Origin: Alphaproteobacteria bacterium
Lineage (GTDB): Bacteria; Pseudomonadota; Alphaproteobacteria; Rhodobacterales; Rhodobacteraceae
Assembly (NCBI GenBank): GCA_029289325.1
Contig: JARFTV010000011.1
Coordinates: 1-64,000 of the forward strand
Direction: 5' to 3'
DNA length: 64,000 bases
Part shown: positions 32,782 to 41,647 of the stretch, in pieces
Position numbering within the stretch: position 1 is the first letter of the stretch
How the letters are laid out: each line of letters opens with the position of its first letter
Made by a program: the position numbers and the translations under genes
Notes under the pieces: model-generated
What the model was told of the DNA's origin: nothing
Databases searched by the model: none
The model's input: the letters and a program-made list of their open reading frames with translations, nothing else

Positions 32782-34008
32782 ATGCGAAAAACTTTGTGGA
32801 GCCCACTCATGCGCGCCAGTGGTCAGGCCAAGGAAGCCGAGGTGCCCTTTGGCATCGAAGAGATCTTCTTCTCGCGCACTGATCCAAGGGGGGTGATCCA
32901 GGCGGGCAACTCGGTGTTCCAGCGCGTTTCGGACTATCCGTGGGAGCGGCTGCTGAACGCGCCACACAAGATCATCCGGCATGGCGACATGCCCAAGGCA
33001 GTGTTCTATCTCCTGTGGGACCGGATCAAGGCCGGGCGACCCACTGGCGCCTATATCTGCAACAGCTCCGCCGATGGGCGCTATTACTGGGTTTTCGCCG
33101 TCGTAATACCGCTTGCCGACGGCTTTCTCTCAGTTCGTATCAAGCCGACGTCAGAGCAGCTTGACCGGGTCAAGGCGATCTACGAAGACTTGCTAAAGGC
33201 CGAGGGAGAAGGGCGTACGCCACAGGACAGCGCCGCCGATCTCGTCGCGAACTTGGCCCGCGCAGGGTTCCCCAGCTACGACTCATTCCAGGCGCGCGCC
33301 TTGGCAACCGAGGTGTTGCATCGAACCCGGCAGGTGGGTGGGCGCAGCGGGGCGCGGGCGGAAACATTGCAGGCGGCCGAGGCTGCGGACGGCATCGAGG
33401 TGGAGTTGACCGGGATGCAATCCATGTTCACCGAGGCGCTGCGGATCGCGCTCAATCTACGGATCGCCGCCTCGCAGTTGGGCGAACTCGGACGGCCGGT
33501 CAGCGCGATTTCCGACAATTATGCGCTTCTGGCCAATGACATGGTGTCTTGGCTGAACAACCGCGCACTGGACGAAGAGGTCGGCTTTGGCGGGATCGCA
33601 AGATCGACGTCGGAAAGCCTGTTTCTACAGAATGCGGCCAATCTTCTGGCCGAAATGTCGGACGCCTTTTCCCGGGAAGACGATCTAGGAGGTGTTAAGG
33701 CTGCCGAGGAGCAGAGGCGCCTGAACGAAGCTGCGGCACGTTACGCGGAGGCGGCCCTGGAATGCCAAGACCGCGCCATGCAGGAGGCGGCAGCAGTCGC
33801 CAGCCATCTCGCAGAGATGCGAAAACACGTTACTGCGCTAAATTCGATTCGGATGCTCTGCCGGATCGAAGGCGCGACCCTGCGCCACACCGGAGTGTCG
33901 CTGGACGAGATTGGCAGCCAGCTCGACGGGTTCCAGGACGAGATTGGCCGACGTCTGGCCCGGATCACCAGCCTCGGCCAGCAGGTCCAGTGGGCAAGCT
34001 CGACGTGA
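32782..34008 (+). CDS. PAS-domain protein, Aer-like but without MCP signalling tip
   Basis: A 408-residue cytoplasmic protein. Residues ~20-135 are an Aer/PAS-type sensor (FFSRTDPRGVIQAGNSVFQRVSDYPWERLLNAPHKIIRHGDMPKAVFYLLWDRIKAGRPTGAYICNSSADGRYYWVFAVV). The rest is long helix, probably coiled coil, but lacks the E.AARAGE.G.GFAVVA receptor hairpin, so it may not touch CheA/CheW in the usual way. ATG 32782 follows aggag by 5 bases and is itself inside a TGCGAAAA motif. Divergent from the che operon. It could sense redox or oxygen through a bound cofactor, by analogy with Aer. Confidence 0.8.
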   Translation: MRKTLWSPLMRASGQAKEAEVPFGIEEIFFSRTDPRGVIQAGNSVFQRVSDYPWERLLNAPHKIIRHGDMPKAVFYLLWDRIKAGRPTGAYICNSSADGRYYWVFAVVIPLADGFLSVRIKPTSEQLDRVKAIYEDLLKAEGEGRTPQDSAADLVANLARAGFPSYDSFQARALATEVLHRTRQVGGRSGARAETLQAAEAADGIEVELTGMQSMFTEALRIALNLRIAASQLGELGRPVSAISDNYALLANDMVSWLNNRALDEEVGFGGIARSTSESLFLQNAANLLAEMSDAFSREDDLGGVKAAEEQRRLNEAAARYAEAALECQDRAMQEAAAVASHLAEMRKHVTALNSIRMLCRIEGATLRHTGVSLDEIGSQLDGFQDEIGRRLARITSLGQQVQWASST

Positions 34009-34038
34009 CCGGACGCTGAGGCGTCGTGCGCCGGACCG

Positions 34039-34935
34039 TCAAGGACTGATTACGGCAGTCGCAGGTTCAAGCTGAATGGTGATACGCCGGTTTCGGGCGT
34101 CAACTGGGTCGTCCGCGATCAGCGGCAAGACATCCGCCAACCCGCTGACCGAGCGGAAACGGTCGGCGGGCACTCCCGCCGCTTCCAGCGTCCGCCGCGC
34201 GGCATTGGCACGGTCAGCGGAAAGCTCCCAGTTTCCATAGCCTGGTCGGCCCCGAAAGGGAGTGGCGTCGGTGTGGCCAGTTATCATCACCACCATCGGC
34301 GCCGCTGCAATGACCGTCGAAAGCTCGGCCAGTACCCGGCCAAGGTCTTCGGTCACCTTCGCGCTGCCGGACTGGAACATTGGACGGTCGCCGAGGTCGA
34401 CAATCTCGACCACCAAGCCGTCTGGAGTCCGCGCGACCATGAGGTTTCCGGCAAGGCTTTCCAATGGATTGCCCTTGGCCATGCGGTCGGTCAGCGCTGC
34501 CTCCGCTGCTGCCACAGGGTCATCAAAGGTCTCCGGCCGCTGCGATTCGGAAGGCACTGGGCTACCAGCCTCTTCAAACGCCGCCCAGGGGTTTGCACCC
34601 TGCCCGGTTGCATTCGGTGGTGGGTCGACGGGCACGGTCTCCTGCCGCGCGGCGTCTGGAAGGGGGGGCTGATCGGCTTCAGGATCGCGGACCACGGCGG
34701 CAGCAGGGTCGTAGCCGGCGATATCCACCAAGGGGACAGCGGCAGGCGTGAAGTATTCTGCGATCCCGGCCAGCTTCTTGGAATCTGAGATCGTCAGGAT
34801 CCAAAGGAGCAGGAAGAAGGCCATCATTGCCGTCATGAAGTCGGCGTAGGCGACTTTCCAGTTACCGCCATGATGACCGTTCACCACCTTCTTCTGGCGC
34901 TTGATGACGATGGGGCGGCCGTTCGATGGTGCCAT
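34039..34935 (-). CDS. motB: Flagellar stator protein MotB
   Basis: 298 residues. A short cytoplasmic N-terminus and one membrane span (about 30-48, KVAYADFMTAMMAFFLLLWIL) include the proton-carrying Asp32. A proline-rich linker and an OmpA-like peptidoglycan-binding domain follow (VVMITGHTDATPFRGRPGYGNWELSADRANAARRTLEAAGVPADRF). No motA is adjacent; it must be elsewhere or beyond the window. Convergent with the PAS gene. A motif copy (34991-34999) lies 55 bases before its start. Confidence 0.95.
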   Translation of the reverse strand: MAPSNGRPIVIKRQKKVVNGHHGGNWKVAYADFMTAMMAFFLLLWILTISDSKKLAGIAEYFTPAAVPLVDIAGYDPAAAVVRDPEADQPPLPDAARQETVPVDPPPNATGQGANPWAAFEEAGSPVPSESQRPETFDDPVAAAEAALTDRMAKGNPLESLAGNLMVARTPDGLVVEIVDLGDRPMFQSGSAKVTEDLGRVLAELSTVIAAAPMVVMITGHTDATPFRGRPGYGNWELSADRANAARRTLEAAGVPADRFRSVSGLADVLPLIADDPVDARNRRITIQLEPATAVISP

Positions 34936-35113
34936 GTTCTATCCACTCCGATCCGACTCACACAGCAGAGGCGTTCGGGCATGATGCGGCTTGCGAAAAC
35001 AAAAAACTAGAGCTCCTGTGTTGATATTCACCGCAGGGCTTCATGTGTTGCGAAAAATATTGCACAAGCTTCTTCAGATGACATTATGCACCGGCCTTGG
35101 TGGGGAATGCGTG
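34936..35113. promoter_or_regulatory. Divergent motB / sigma promoter region with two motifs
   Basis: TTGCGAAAA occurs exactly at 34991-34999 and again at 35048-35056, 57 bases apart, both on the plus strand. The first is 55 bases from the motB start and the second 57 bases from the sigma-factor start, giving a near-symmetric layout. Confidence 0.65.
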
Positions 35114-35854
35114 ATGAAGGAAATGCACCGTGACGATTTCCCCGACCCAAGCCGCCCTGCCCTGCTGCCAGTTCAGGACGACGTCGACTGGATCGCGCAG
35201 TGGCGTGCAACCGGCTGCCGAAGTGCGCTCGACCGCTTGGTGCGGACACATTCGGGCCGCGTACGCGCAATGGCCCGGGCCTGGTCTCGCAGCGCTGTGC
35301 TGGAGGACGACCTGGTGTCCGAGGGAATGCTAGCCCTGATCCGCTGTCTTGACAGCTATGCTCCGCGTCCGGGCGTGCCCTTCTTCGCCTATGCCCGCCC
35401 GTTCGTGCGCGCCGCGATGCGGCAGGCCTACTACCGTGATGCATCGATCATCTCCATGCCGATGCATTACATACGGGCGCTGCGCGAAGGCAGGGCAACC
35501 GCGGCGGACGAGGTCCTGTTCCGGGCGGCCACCAGCCCGGATCGGCTGGACACGCCCGATCCACCGGATCTGGGGGCTGAATGTGAAACGGGTGAAGTTG
35601 CTCTGATCCGCTCCGAGGTCGAACGCCTCCGCGAAACAGCGCTGGCGGACGCGCTGGCCGCGCTGTCCGAGACCGACCGGCTGATCATGGAACGGCGTCG
35701 CGACGGGGAACCGGGGACGGTGTCGGATCTAGCCCAACATCTCGGGATCAGTCCTGCAAAGGCCGCGCAAATCGAGGCACGGGCCTTGGGGAGACTACGG
35801 ACCCAGCTGATCCGTCACGGATTCACCCTGACGGACACAGGGTGCGGGCGATGA
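35114..35854 (+). CDS. Sigma-70 family RNA polymerase sigma factor of the flagellar cluster
   Basis: 246 residues. Region 2 is clear: ALDRLVRTHSGRVRAMARAWSRSAVLEDDLVSEGMLALIRCLDSYAPRPGVPFFAYARPFVRAAMRQAYYRDASIISMPMHYIRAL. The C-terminal end resembles the RpoD/RpoH form (R.A...D....I.MP.H.I..L) more than FliA (RIRGAMLDELR). Region 4 ends with LSETDRLIMERRRDGEPGTVSDLAQHLGISPAKAAQIEARALGRLRTQL. ATG 35114 is preceded by ggggaa. The stop overlaps fliK by 4 bases, so it is made with late hook proteins. It may be a dedicated flagellar sigma factor replacing FliA (inference). Confidence 0.85.
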   Translation: MKEMHRDDFPDPSRPALLPVQDDVDWIAQWRATGCRSALDRLVRTHSGRVRAMARAWSRSAVLEDDLVSEGMLALIRCLDSYAPRPGVPFFAYARPFVRAAMRQAYYRDASIISMPMHYIRALREGRATAADEVLFRAATSPDRLDTPDPPDLGAECETGEVALIRSEVERLRETALADALAALSETDRLIMERRRDGEPGTVSDLAQHLGISPAKAAQIEARALGRLRTQLIRHGFTLTDTGCGR

Positions 35855-37338
35855 TGGCGGCCCTTGGCCCGCTCGTGCTGCCGACGGCGCGGCCAGCTTC
35901 CGAGCCGGCTCCCGGCGCTACTGTGGAAGAGGGATTTGGACGCCTGGTTGACCGGATCATTCTGTCATCACCGCCAGAGACGTTGCCCGCTCTCCCGGCA
36001 GAGGACGGCCTGATTCCGGCCGAGGACGCGAGCAGCGATGATGCGTCCGCTGGAGATTTGGAGCCAGCCGTGACGGAAGGTCCGTCGCTTGGCCTGTCCT
36101 TTCCCATCCTCGCCCCCTCGCTGCCAGCAAAAGGCGAAACGGCGCCAGCTTCGGCCGAGGTGCCCGTCAACGCACGGCCCGGCGGAAAACCCCTCCTCCC
36201 CTCGCTTGCACAATTGCCCACAGCGACCGGCGACCTCACGGACCCCAAACAATCTGGTCCGTCACTCCCGGTCTCGGTCAGAGCTCCGCTCGTGAGCGAA
36301 GGGGCTGAGCCATTGCCTGTCTCTGAAGAGGGTTGGACACCCGACACTCCGGCGGGCGTCGCGACCGCGTCGGATCCGGCGTCCCCCGCGGAGGCGGTAG
36401 AGACGGATCCCACACCACCGACGCCCGCCGAGGTCGCTGGCTTTCGACCAATTGAGGACAGGATCGGGGATTTGGCCGTTGGACGTCCTGTCACCGATCC
36501 CGTGGGGCGACCAATGGCGTCCGCTCCTGCAGAGGTGCCCGCCGAAGCGCGAACGGTCATTCCGGCAGAGCGGGTGGAGACCGTCGAAGGAAGGCGGCGC
36601 ATGTCGCCCGCTGGGGCAGAGGTGGATCGGCTGACCGTGCGGCGCGGCCCCCCTGGTCTGGTCTACGGGCAGGCCCCGCCGCACAAGGCAACTACTCCCG
36701 AAGCGAACTCCGTTCTTCCGGCCCGGGTGCAAGCCGGGGAGCGCGCGCAGGACGCAGTCGGGCCCGAGCCCGAGGTGCCGGTTACCCAAGATCGGCAGCA
36801 CGACCCCTCCAGCACGGTCCCGGACGCCCCCTTGCAGGACCGGCTGGCGGACCCACCGGTCCAGATAGCGCAACCGCCAGCCTTACCCAAGCCAAGTTCC
36901 AGGACGGAGCCTCTCGCACCCCCCCGGTCGCCGCTGGTTCAGGCGGTGCTGGACCGGATCGCGCCTCTGCCGACTGCCTCAGGCGAAACCGTCGTGCGCC
37001 TGAACCCGCGTGGCCTTGGCTTGATAGAGGTCAAGCTGCAGGAACGCGCGGATGGCATTCTGGACGTGACCCTTCGGGTCCAGAATCCGCTGGTACTTGA
37101 GGCGATGCGGCTGGAACTGGACAGAGTGGCAGAGTCGGTCCTGACTGCGCAGGGCGGGGCATCCGGGTCGCTTTCACTGGATCTGTTCCCCTCCGGTACG
37201 GGCCAGCGCAGCGCGGAGGGTGGCGGCCAGAGCTCCCAGACCGCCCGGGGAAGGGCGACCCAGGACCCAGCTGAGACCAGCACGGACGAGCCTGCTCCGC
37301 AGATCCTGCGCGCCGATCATGTGAACATCGTGACCTGA
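35851..37338 (+). CDS. fliK: Flagellar hook-length control protein FliK-like
   Basis: 495 residues, mostly low-complexity, rich in Pro, Ala and Glu, as expected of the secreted ruler part. The last ~120 residues match the FliK C-terminal hook domain: VVRLNPRGLGLIEVKLQERADGILDVTLRVQNPLVLEAMRLELDRVAESV. It measures hook length and switches export specificity through FlhB. ATG 35851 overlaps the sigma-factor stop (ATGA). A GTG at 35842 is possible. flgD follows by 9 bases. Confidence 0.85.
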   Translation: MMAALGPLVLPTARPASEPAPGATVEEGFGRLVDRIILSSPPETLPALPAEDGLIPAEDASSDDASAGDLEPAVTEGPSLGLSFPILAPSLPAKGETAPASAEVPVNARPGGKPLLPSLAQLPTATGDLTDPKQSGPSLPVSVRAPLVSEGAEPLPVSEEGWTPDTPAGVATASDPASPAEAVETDPTPPTPAEVAGFRPIEDRIGDLAVGRPVTDPVGRPMASAPAEVPAEARTVIPAERVETVEGRRRMSPAGAEVDRLTVRRGPPGLVYGQAPPHKATTPEANSVLPARVQAGERAQDAVGPEPEVPVTQDRQHDPSSTVPDAPLQDRLADPPVQIAQPPALPKPSSRTEPLAPPRSPLVQAVLDRIAPLPTASGETVVRLNPRGLGLIEVKLQERADGILDVTLRVQNPLVLEAMRLELDRVAESVLTAQGGASGSLSLDLFPSGTGQRSAEGGGQSSQTARGRATQDPAETSTDEPAPQILRADHVNIVT

Positions 37339-37347
37339 GGAGACGAA

Positions 37348-38004
37348 ATGACACCGAACATAACGAGCCCGGCGCTGTCCCCCACCTCTGCACTGGCGCA
37401 GGCCCCGGCAAATGGTTTGTCGGAGAATTACCAGAGTTTTCTCAAACTACTGGTCACCCAAGTCAGTTACCAGGACCCGCTCAATCCTGTTCAAGGCACC
37501 GAGCTGATCGCCCAGCTGGCGACCCTGACCGGGGTGGAGCAGTCGCTGAAGATGAACCAGCAGATGGAAGCCCTGCGTTCCCAACTGGCCCTAAGCGCGG
37601 CCCTGTCCGAGTCCTCGCTGATCGGCCGGACCGTCACCGTACCCTCCGACGTCATCGAACTGGGCGACGGAGGAGCCCTGTTCAGTTATGAGCTTGGAGG
37701 TGCATCCAGCTCGGTGACTGCAATCATCAGCGATGCAGCCGGCAATCCGGTGCGCCTGCTTGAGGGGCTTCCCGGCCCCGCGCGCGAAATGGTCAGCGTG
37801 AGCTGGGACGGAACGGATGCAGACGGTTCTCCGCTGCCCCCAGGACGCTACCAGATCGCTCTGGCCTCGGCGGATGGCGTGGGCGGCTACAATACTTATG
37901 CAAGTTTCCGGGTGGCCTCGCTAAGCTTCAGCGCCGGGCGGCAGTATCTCGACCTTGCGGGCGGCGGTGCGGTCACCAGCGATCAGATCGTCCGCATCGA
38001 CTGA
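37348..38004 (+). CDS. flgD: Flagellar hook capping protein FlgD
   Basis: 218 residues. The N-terminal FlgD signature is NYQSFLKLLVTQVSYQDPLNPVQGTELIAQLATLTGVEQSLKMNQQMEAL; the FLG-Ig-like/tudor part follows (VSVSWDGTDADGSPLPPGRYQIAL). It caps the growing hook. Start ATG 37348 is preceded by gaggaga. Ends 29 bases from the convergent FliL-like gene. Confidence 0.95.
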   Translation: MTPNITSPALSPTSALAQAPANGLSENYQSFLKLLVTQVSYQDPLNPVQGTELIAQLATLTGVEQSLKMNQQMEALRSQLALSAALSESSLIGRTVTVPSDVIELGDGGALFSYELGGASSSVTAIISDAAGNPVRLLEGLPGPAREMVSVSWDGTDADGSPLPPGRYQIALASADGVGGYNTYASFRVASLSFSAGRQYLDLAGGGAVTSDQIVRID

Positions 38005-38033
38005 GCCACACAGCAGGGTGCCCGGTCTGCGGC

Positions 38034-38519
38034 TTAATGCTCCGCGTCCTTCGCCCCGGTGCCATCGCGGGCGGTCCCGGGCTGGGCGGTGACCAGCTCA
38101 AGTTCCAGTCCTACCAGCCAAGGTGCTGAGGCCGGGGCCATCGCCTGCACGATCCTTTCCAGCTCGGACAGCGAGTCGCGCCCGTCCAGTGCCAAGGGCA
38201 GACTGGAAGCCTCGGTCAGCAGCACAAGCACGGCGTCCCGAAGGGATGCGGGATCTGCCGGCGTATCCTCGGGACGGAGCGAGAGGCGGGCGTTGACGAT
38301 CCGCGGTTGAGCACCGGGCCTGGCGACGGGAAAGGCCCCAGCGTCGACCTGAACCACCTTGGGCTCGGTCGTGGCAGGCAGCAGACCCAGCGACGGCGCA
38401 ACCTGAATTCCGGCAATGAAACCGCCGATCGCCGCTGCCACGGCCAACAGGATCAACACCAGGCGACCCCTGCCGTTGCGGTTCGATCGCTCGCCGCTCC
38501 TCCCGACAGGCTTAGGCAT
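38034..38519 (-). CDS. FliL-like membrane protein downstream of flgH
   Basis: A 161-residue single-span protein: basic N-terminus, TM at about 19-41 (LVLILLAVAAAIGGFIAGIQVA), then a periplasmic domain (RIVNARLSLRPEDTPADPASLRDAVLVLLTEASSLPLALDG). In rhizobia fliL lies directly after flgH, so the position and topology suggest a FliL paralogue. A better FliL candidate exists at 57526, so this copy is either a divergent paralogue or a different small flagellar protein. Sequence similarity to FliL is weak. Confidence 0.55.
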   Translation of the reverse strand: MPKPVGRSGERSNRNGRGRLVLILLAVAAAIGGFIAGIQVAPSLGLLPATTEPKVVQVDAGAFPVARPGAQPRIVNARLSLRPEDTPADPASLRDAVLVLLTEASSLPLALDGRDSLSELERIVQAMAPASAPWLVGLELELVTAQPGTARDGTGAKDAEH

Positions 38520-38534
38520 GGCGGACTCCCGCGT

Positions 38535-39311
38535 TCAGTAGGGCAGGACGACGTCCAGCACATCCTCGCCATACCGGGGCTGCTGGACACGGGAAAGCTG
38601 ACCCTTGCCGCCATAGGAAATTCGGGCTTCGGCGATGCGCTGATAGGGGATCGAGTTATTCATGTCTATGTCGACCCGGCGGATGATTCCGGCGATCCGC
38701 AGTTCCCGCAGTTCGTTGTTCACCCGGACCTCCTGACGCCCAGCGATGACAAGATTGCCGCCCGCAAGTTCCTGCAAAACCATGGCCGCCACCCGCAGAC
38801 GGATGCGTTCGGTGCGTTTGATGGACCCCGCCCCACGTGACGCACTGTTGGCGGACAGATCGACCAGAGAACCCGAGGGTAGATCCTTGGCGTCCAGTCC
38901 GGGCAGGAAGCGGTCCAGCTTGGACTCGTAGCCCAGGAAGGTGGTCCCATCGACCTCGTTGCCCGAGGATCTCGAGCGCTGGTAAGCGTTTTCCAGCTGT
39001 GCCTCGTCATTTATCTCAATCAGGACAGTCAGGATGTCGCCCACGCCGGCGGCCCGATTGTCGTCGAAAAAGCCCTGCGCATCGGGCCGCCAGAGCGAGG
39101 CCGCCTCGGCCCGATAAGGAACATGCGCTCCACCGGGCGAAGGCTGTGGCACCCGGATAGATGCGGCCTCGGGCATGGTTTGGTCGTCCAGCACCATACC
39201 CGAGAGCTGCGGATCGCGTTGCGCCGAAATGCTGGAACAACCGGAAATACCGATACCGGCGAGCAGGGCGAGGGGCGTGACGAAGGCAAGATGCATGGTG
39301 GAGGGCTTCAT
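38535..39311 (-). CDS. flgH: Flagellar L-ring lipoprotein FlgH
   Basis: 258 residues. Lipoprotein signal with the lipidated Cys25 in GISGCSS. FlgH marks: AASLWRPDAQGFFDDNRAAGVGDILTVLIEINDEAQLENAYQRSRSS and the C-terminal ELRELRIAGIIRRVDIDMNNSIPYQRIAEARISYGGKGQL. Forms the outer-membrane ring. ATG 39311 overlaps the flgA stop by 4 bases. Confidence 0.96.
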   Translation of the reverse strand: MKPSTMHLAFVTPLALLAGIGISGCSSISAQRDPQLSGMVLDDQTMPEAASIRVPQPSPGGAHVPYRAEAASLWRPDAQGFFDDNRAAGVGDILTVLIEINDEAQLENAYQRSRSSGNEVDGTTFLGYESKLDRFLPGLDAKDLPSGSLVDLSANSASRGAGSIKRTERIRLRVAAMVLQELAGGNLVIAGRQEVRVNNELRELRIAGIIRRVDIDMNNSIPYQRIAEARISYGGKGQLSRVQQPRYGEDVLDVVLPY

Positions 39312-39991
39312 TCGACGGTGACGCGACCAGACCCGGCGGCAATGGCGGTGATGGTGCGGTTGGAGGAAAGGTTCACGACGCGGATCGCTTCGCCCAAGGC
39401 ACCGTCTTGCAGTGCGCGCCCCGGCGCGGTCAGTTCAATGCCATCTCCGCTGAAGGCGATCAGCACCTGCTCTCCCCGACGGATCGCCCTTGGCTCGCGG
39501 ACCGAGCCTGCAATCACCGGGCGATCTGCAGGCAGGGTCCGCTGGACCTCTTTCCCGATCAGATCTCTTGCTTTGCGGAGCGCGGATCCGGGCAGGGTGG
39601 CAAGCGGGACATCGGCTGGCGCCAGGTCCGCCTCGGTGATGGTCTCGCCAGGCGCTAGACGGCGCACAGGCACCATGGCCGGCACGGTTACGATCGCTTG
39701 CCCGCGCAGGCCATGCCGGGACCCGTCGGCAAGGACCAGTCGGGCAGCAAAGCGCCCTGCGCGGTGGTCAAACGCAAAACCGTCCAGTGCCAGGGCCTTG
39801 GCGGGCGTACCTTCGGGCAGGACGATCCGGATCTGGCCATCCGCGGGCAGGGTGAGGCCAGGGTCGGCCAGCGCGGCCTCCTGCAGCAGGACGATGCTGT
39901 CGACGTCCGACCCAAGATCCTCCGCCTCAACCGGAACCGCGGGAAGAAGCCCGACCAGAGCGGCGGTGAGAAGGGCGTGGAATCTGGCCAT
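39308..39991 (-). CDS. flgA: P-ring assembly chaperone FlgA
   Basis: 227 residues with a signal peptide (MARFHALLTAALVGLLPAVPVEA). SAF-domain region: VPAMVPVRRLAPGETITEADLAPADVPLATLPGSALRKARDLIGKEVQRTLPADRPV, then RGEQVLIAFSGDGIELTAPGRALQDGALGEAIRVVNLSSNRTITAIAAGSGRVTVE, typical of FlgA. Helps the P-ring assemble in the periplasm. ATG overlaps the flgG stop by one base. Confidence 0.95.
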   Translation of the reverse strand: MARFHALLTAALVGLLPAVPVEAEDLGSDVDSIVLLQEAALADPGLTLPADGQIRIVLPEGTPAKALALDGFAFDHRAGRFAARLVLADGSRHGLRGQAIVTVPAMVPVRRLAPGETITEADLAPADVPLATLPGSALRKARDLIGKEVQRTLPADRPVIAGSVREPRAIRRGEQVLIAFSGDGIELTAPGRALQDGALGEAIRVVNLSSNRTITAIAAGSGRVTVE

Positions 39992-40776
39992 CAGCGGATT
40001 TGGTTCGCGGTCTGCAGCATCTGGTCGGCGGTGGTCATCGCCTTCGAATTCATCTCATAGGCCCGCTGCGCCGTGATCAGGTCGGTGATCTGCTTGATGA
40101 CGTCGACGTTCGAACGTTCCAGATAGCCTTGCCGCAGCAGGCCACCGCCGTTGACTCCGGCCTCGACCGGAATGGCCGTTCCCGAAGCCGAAGTTTCGAG
40201 GAACATGTTGTCACCGACCGACTTTAGGCCCGCATCGTTGATGAAGGTGACGAGTTCAAGCTTGCCCAGCACCTGCGGAGCGACTTCAGATCCGACATAG
40301 GCCATGACCTGCCCATCCGGCGAAATCTCGATCCTCGTGGCATTCTCGGGCACCACCATCGCCGGTTCCACAAGATCACCATTCAGGGTGACGATCTCGC
40401 CTTGAGCGGAAAGGTTGAAGGCGCCGTCGCGGGTATAGGCGGTGGAGCCATCCGGGCGGGTGACGCTGAAATAACCACGTCCGTCGATGGCCAGGTCAAG
40501 CTGGTTGTCAGTTGCCATCAACCCCCCCTGCGTGGCCGTGCGGATGATCCCGGTAGCCTGCACCCCAAGACCGATGTCGACGGCGACGGGCCGCGCTGCG
40601 CCGTCCTCGCCGGTAAGGGCACCTTCACGGCGATCGGTCTGATAGATCAGATCCTGGAACGCCGCTCGGCCGGCCTTGAAGCCGGTGGTATTGGCGTTGG
40701 CGATGTTGTGCGCTATGACGTCGACTTGCGTCTGCTGGGCCAGCATCCCGGTCGCAGCCGTTCCAAGAGCTTTCAT
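39991..40776 (-). CDS. flgG: Flagellar distal rod protein FlgG
   Basis: 261 residues. N-terminal rod motif ALGTAATGMLAQQTQVDVIAHNIANANTTGFKAGRAAFQDL and C-terminal YLERSNVDVIKQITDLITAQRAYEMNSKAMTTADQMLQTANQIR are intact. Length matches FlgG (about 260). 34 bases after flgF. An ATGCGAAAA motif on the minus strand (40797-40804) precedes its start by about 20 bases, so it may be separately boosted. Confidence 0.97.
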   Translation of the reverse strand: MKALGTAATGMLAQQTQVDVIAHNIANANTTGFKAGRAAFQDLIYQTDRREGALTGEDGAARPVAVDIGLGVQATGIIRTATQGGLMATDNQLDLAIDGRGYFSVTRPDGSTAYTRDGAFNLSAQGEIVTLNGDLVEPAMVVPENATRIEISPDGQVMAYVGSEVAPQVLGKLELVTFINDAGLKSVGDNMFLETSASGTAIPVEAGVNGGGLLRQGYLERSNVDVIKQITDLITAQRAYEMNSKAMTTADQMLQTANQIR

Positions 40777-40810
40777 GCAGTTCTCCCATCCAGCGCTTTT
40801 CGCATAGTCC
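40777..40810 (-). promoter_or_regulatory. flgF-flgG gap with a TGCGAAAA motif
   Basis: The 34-base gap inside the operon contains ATGCGAAAA on the minus strand (plus-strand ttttcgca, 40797-40804), 21 bases before the flgG start. Possible internal regulatory site. Confidence 0.45.
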
Positions 40811-41554
40811 TCATGTCGGACGTCCGATCCGTGCCAGCGTCTCTTTGCGCAGGTCGTCGCTGACCGTCGCCAGGCTCATCGCGCGTTCATAGGCGCGCTG
40901 CTGGCTGACGAGCCGCGTCATCTCGGAAATCGGGCTGACATTGGATTGTTCGAGATGCCCCTGCTTGAGGACCGGGGAGAGGACCGGTGTCAGCGCCACC
41001 TCGCCCTCTCGGGGAACCAGTAGCGAACCGCGCAAGTGCTGCCAGCCGGCAATTCCCGGCTCGTCGAAAATACCGATCTGGCCCAGAACGCCGCCATCAG
41101 CCGTGGTGATCGTGCCGTCGCCGGAAATGCTCAGCGCCCCACTGTCCGGCGGCAGGTTGATCGGCGCACCGCCCGGATCAAGCACGAAATCGCCCGAGGA
41201 CGTGACCAGATCCCCTTCGGCGGTAATTCCAAGCTGGCCGTCACGGCCAAGTGCAGTCTGCCCATCCGGCGTCCGGTAGGCCAGCCAGCCTTCGCCCGGC
41301 AGCGCCACGTCCAGCGGATTGCCCGTAGCCAACAGCGCACCGGGCGTCAGGTCCGAGATAGTGGTCTTTTCTGCGGCATAGCTCACTTGGCCCAGGGCGC
41401 CCTCCAGTCCCGACTTGAAGACAAGGCTCTCGAACAAGGGGTGCGTGGCGCGAAAACCGACCGTGTTCGCATTTGCGATGTTATGCGCGGTGATGTCCGT
41501 GGCGCGCTCCATCATCGCAGCGCGGGACAGCGCGACATATCCGCTGATCTCCAT
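40811..41554 (-). CDS. flgF: Flagellar proximal rod protein FlgF
   Basis: 247 residues. Rod motif SRAAMMERATDITAHNIANANTVGFRATHPLFESLVF at the N-terminus and GHLEQSNVSPISEMTRLVSQQRAYERAMSLATVSDDLRKETL at the C-terminus. Length and order before flgG fit FlgF. Start preceded by aggagga. Head of the flgF-flgG-flgA-flgH operon. Confidence 0.95.
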   Translation of the reverse strand: MEISGYVALSRAAMMERATDITAHNIANANTVGFRATHPLFESLVFKSGLEGALGQVSYAAEKTTISDLTPGALLATGNPLDVALPGEGWLAYRTPDGQTALGRDGQLGITAEGDLVTSSGDFVLDPGGAPINLPPDSGALSISGDGTITTADGGVLGQIGIFDEPGIAGWQHLRGSLLVPREGEVALTPVLSPVLKQGHLEQSNVSPISEMTRLVSQQRAYERAMSLATVSDDLRKETLARIGRPT

Positions 41555-41647
41555 CTGTCGATTCCTCCTGAAACGCGGTCGTTGATCTTTTTCGCAACCC
41601 GACTATGCTTACCGCGAGTTTTTTCGCAGATCAAGGCGGAGAGTGAG
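41555..41647. promoter_or_regulatory. Divergent flgF / TPR-like gene promoter region with two motifs
   Basis: Within only 93 bases lie ttttcgcaa (41589-41597) and ttttcgca (41621-41628), both reading TGCGAAAA on the minus strand and spaced 32 bases, about three helical turns. They are 34 bases from the flgF start and 19 bases from the other start. Confidence 0.65.
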
